A DNA stretch of 64,000 nt, from NCBI GenBank assembly GCA_964469565.1, contig CAYXZD010000017.1, positions 1 to 64,000 of the forward strand, in the 5' to 3' direction. Both the position numbers and the translations under genes were made by a program. Of this stretch, positions 62,930 to 64,000 are shown in pieces (position 1 is the first letter of the stretch; each line of letters starts with the position of its first letter). The notes under the pieces are model-generated. The model saw only the letters and a list, made by a program, of their open reading frames with translations. It was not told the origin of the DNA and searched no databases. The DNA comes from GCA-2720975 sp964469565. Lineage in GTDB: Bacteria > Planctomycetota > UBA1135 > GCA-002686595.

Positions 62930-62958
62930 TTGCCCCCGGCGAGGTCGGCCGATATTCT
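62930..62958 (+). promoter_or_regulatory. Sigma-70-like promoter for etfBA
   Basis: TTGCCC at 62930-62935 and TATTCT at 62953-62958 are separated by 17 bases, each matching four of six consensus positions, about 40 bases before the etfB ATG. The 167-base gap also holds ACCCGT/ACGGGT (62861-62880), a small hairpin that may end the lptB transcript. Confidence 0.45.
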
Positions 62959-62997
62959 CTTTGGCCCGAACCCATCCTAGGACGAGCCCCTCCCCCC

Positions 62998-63750
62998 ATG
63001 AACATCATTGCCTGCGTAAAACGCGTTCCAACTACGGAGGCCGAAGTGCGCTTCCAGGCCGACAACAGCGGCCTCGACACGGACGGTCTTCCGTACATGA
63101 TCTCGTTCTACGATGAGATCGCTCTTGAGCAGGCCGTGCTCACGAAGGAAGCCCTCGGTGGCGAGGTGACGGCCTTGACCCTCGGTGCCGCGAGCGGATC
63201 CAAGGAGGTCCGCGAGTGTCTCGCCAAGGGTGCCGACAAAGCCGTGATTCTGACCGATGACGAGTGGATGTCCGCTGACTGCCGCATGAGTGCGAAGAAA
63301 CTCGCAGCCGCCATCACCGAGCTCAGTGGCGAAGTGGTCTTCATGGGCCGGGTCGCCACGGATCGTGACAACGCAGCGGTGGGTGCGATGACTGCCACCT
63401 ATCTCGGCTGGGCCTGCGTGACGGGAGTCGTCGCTGTCGAATTGGCCGAAGGCGGCGGAACGGCCAAGGTCGAGACAGAAGAGGGCATCGAAACGGTCGA
63501 GTTCAGCCTGCCAGCCGTCATTACCTGCAACAAGGGTCTCAACGAGCCCCGCTACGCGGGACTCAAAGGAATCATGGCGGCCAAGAAAAAACCTCTGGAA
63601 GAGACGGCCCCCGTTGACGTGGATTCCCAAGTCTCCGTGATCGAGGTCAGCGCTCCAGCAGCGCGCCCCGAGGGACGCATCATCGGCGAAGGCGCCGAGG
63701 CGGTACCCGCTCTCATCGACGCCCTCCGCAACGAGGCCCAGGTCCTCTAG
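62998..63750 (+). CDS. etfB: Electron transfer flavoprotein beta subunit
   Basis: A 250-residue EtfB, binding AMP and, with EtfA, FAD; it passes electrons from acyl-CoA dehydrogenases to the quinone pool. Family marks are MNIIACVKRVPTTEAEVRF, MISFYDEIALEQAVLTKEAL, GRVATDRDNAAVGAMTATYL and SLPAVITCNKGLNEPRYAGL. The ATG at 62998 begins the conserved N terminus. EtfA follows 13 bases later. Confidence 0.96.
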   Translation: MNIIACVKRVPTTEAEVRFQADNSGLDTDGLPYMISFYDEIALEQAVLTKEALGGEVTALTLGAASGSKEVRECLAKGADKAVILTDDEWMSADCRMSAKKLAAAITELSGEVVFMGRVATDRDNAAVGAMTATYLGWACVTGVVAVELAEGGGTAKVETEEGIETVEFSLPAVITCNKGLNEPRYAGLKGIMAAKKKPLEETAPVDVDSQVSVIEVSAPAARPEGRIIGEGAEAVPALIDALRNEAQVL

Positions 63751-63763
63751 CCCCCCCTACCGC

Positions 63764-64000
63764 CATGACCACCCTCCTCGTATTTGTCGAACAAGCCGCC
63801 GGCGTTGCCCGTCGCGGATCCCTTGAGGCCCTCGGTGCAGCCCACGCCACGGGAGCCGAGTGCACCGCTGTCTTGTGCGGAGCCGACGCATCCCAAGCTG
63901 CCAACACCCTCGGCGCCCATGGAGCCACCAAGGCCGTTGTTCTCACCGGCCCCACCGAGTTCAGCGCCGACGCTGTTGCCAGTGCGATGGCTGAGGTCCT
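63764..64000 (+). CDS. etfA: Electron transfer flavoprotein alpha subunit, 5' part
   Basis: The ATG at 63764 opens a frame that runs off the window end: MTTLLVFVEQAAGVARRGSL, then a nucleotide-binding-like stretch GAAHATGAECTAVLCG. This is the N-terminal domain of EtfA; the FAD-binding C-terminal domain lies outside. Position directly after etfB supports the call. Confidence 0.88.

Overview
The window is dense, GC-rich bacterial chromosome with short gaps and many 1-4 base stop/start overlaps. It looks like a member of the Planctomycetota/PVC group. The reasons are a Pirellula-type membrane-bound dehydrogenase with a heme-binding CxxCH domain, three sulfatases beside Gfo/Idh/MocA and DUF1080 proteins, a Ser/Thr kinase with kinesin-light-chain-type TPRs next to an ECF sigma factor, a membrane pyrophosphatase, and lipopolysaccharide-transport genes showing a diderm envelope. 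No rRNA, tRNA, CRISPR array, insertion sequence or prophage was seen. The species assignment is inference.

Layout. 1-7.2 kb (minus): LptF/LptG-type permeases, a catalytic/non-catalytic M16 peptidase pair, an RluB-like pseudouridine synthase with RG-rich tails, and ManA. 7.3-7.6 kb: a G-quadruplex-like run and the 3' remnant of a TlpA-like gene. 7.7-10.8 kb: a secreted protein of unknown function, an SRPBCC protein and a HEAT/VWA protein. 10.9-17.2 kb: a minus-strand operon (KamA-like radical SAM aminomutase, 3-oxoacid CoA-transferase A and B, class III aminotransferase, glycosyltransferase) divergent from an RpiR-type regulator; it could turn an alpha-amino acid into a 3-oxoacyl-CoA through a beta-amino acid. 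17.2-20.4 kb: DUF72 and two glycosyltransferases. 20.4-25.3 kb: kinase-TPR, ECF sigma factor, and two exported secretin-N-like proteins. 25.4-27.7 kb (minus): a beta-barrel protein, an exported HMA-like protein interrupted by two in-frame UGA codons, and an FHA membrane protein. 27.8-31.1 kb: ABC exporter genes and DedA. 31.4-33.9 kb: membrane pyrophosphatase and RsfS. 33.9-51.2 kb: sulfatase/oxidoreductase/DUF1080/esterase glycan region and a VPS10/BNR-like protein with an internal PDZ. 51.4-54.7 kb: DUF4212 plus sodium:solute symporter, PepSY protein, LOG family protein. 54.7-64 kb: hypothetical genes, BirA, RNase PH, RdgB, LepA, an enlarged signal peptidase I, LptB, EtfB and the start of EtfA.

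The strongest candidate for something new is at 26227-26760. A heavy-metal-associated (HMA)-like fold is readable straight through two UGA codons spaced as U-x-U. The second UGA falls, in an ungapped comparison, on the first metal-binding Cys of the classical HMA motif. Immediately downstream is a perfect 10-bp hairpin whose 8-nt loop starts with GG, as expected for a bacterial SECIS element. UGA is an ordinary stop elsewhere in the window. I therefore propose a double-selenocysteine HMA-like selenoprotein, encoded between an outer-membrane barrel gene and an FHA gene. The second candidate is the aminomutase/aminotransferase/CoA-transferase operon at 12-16.2 kb.
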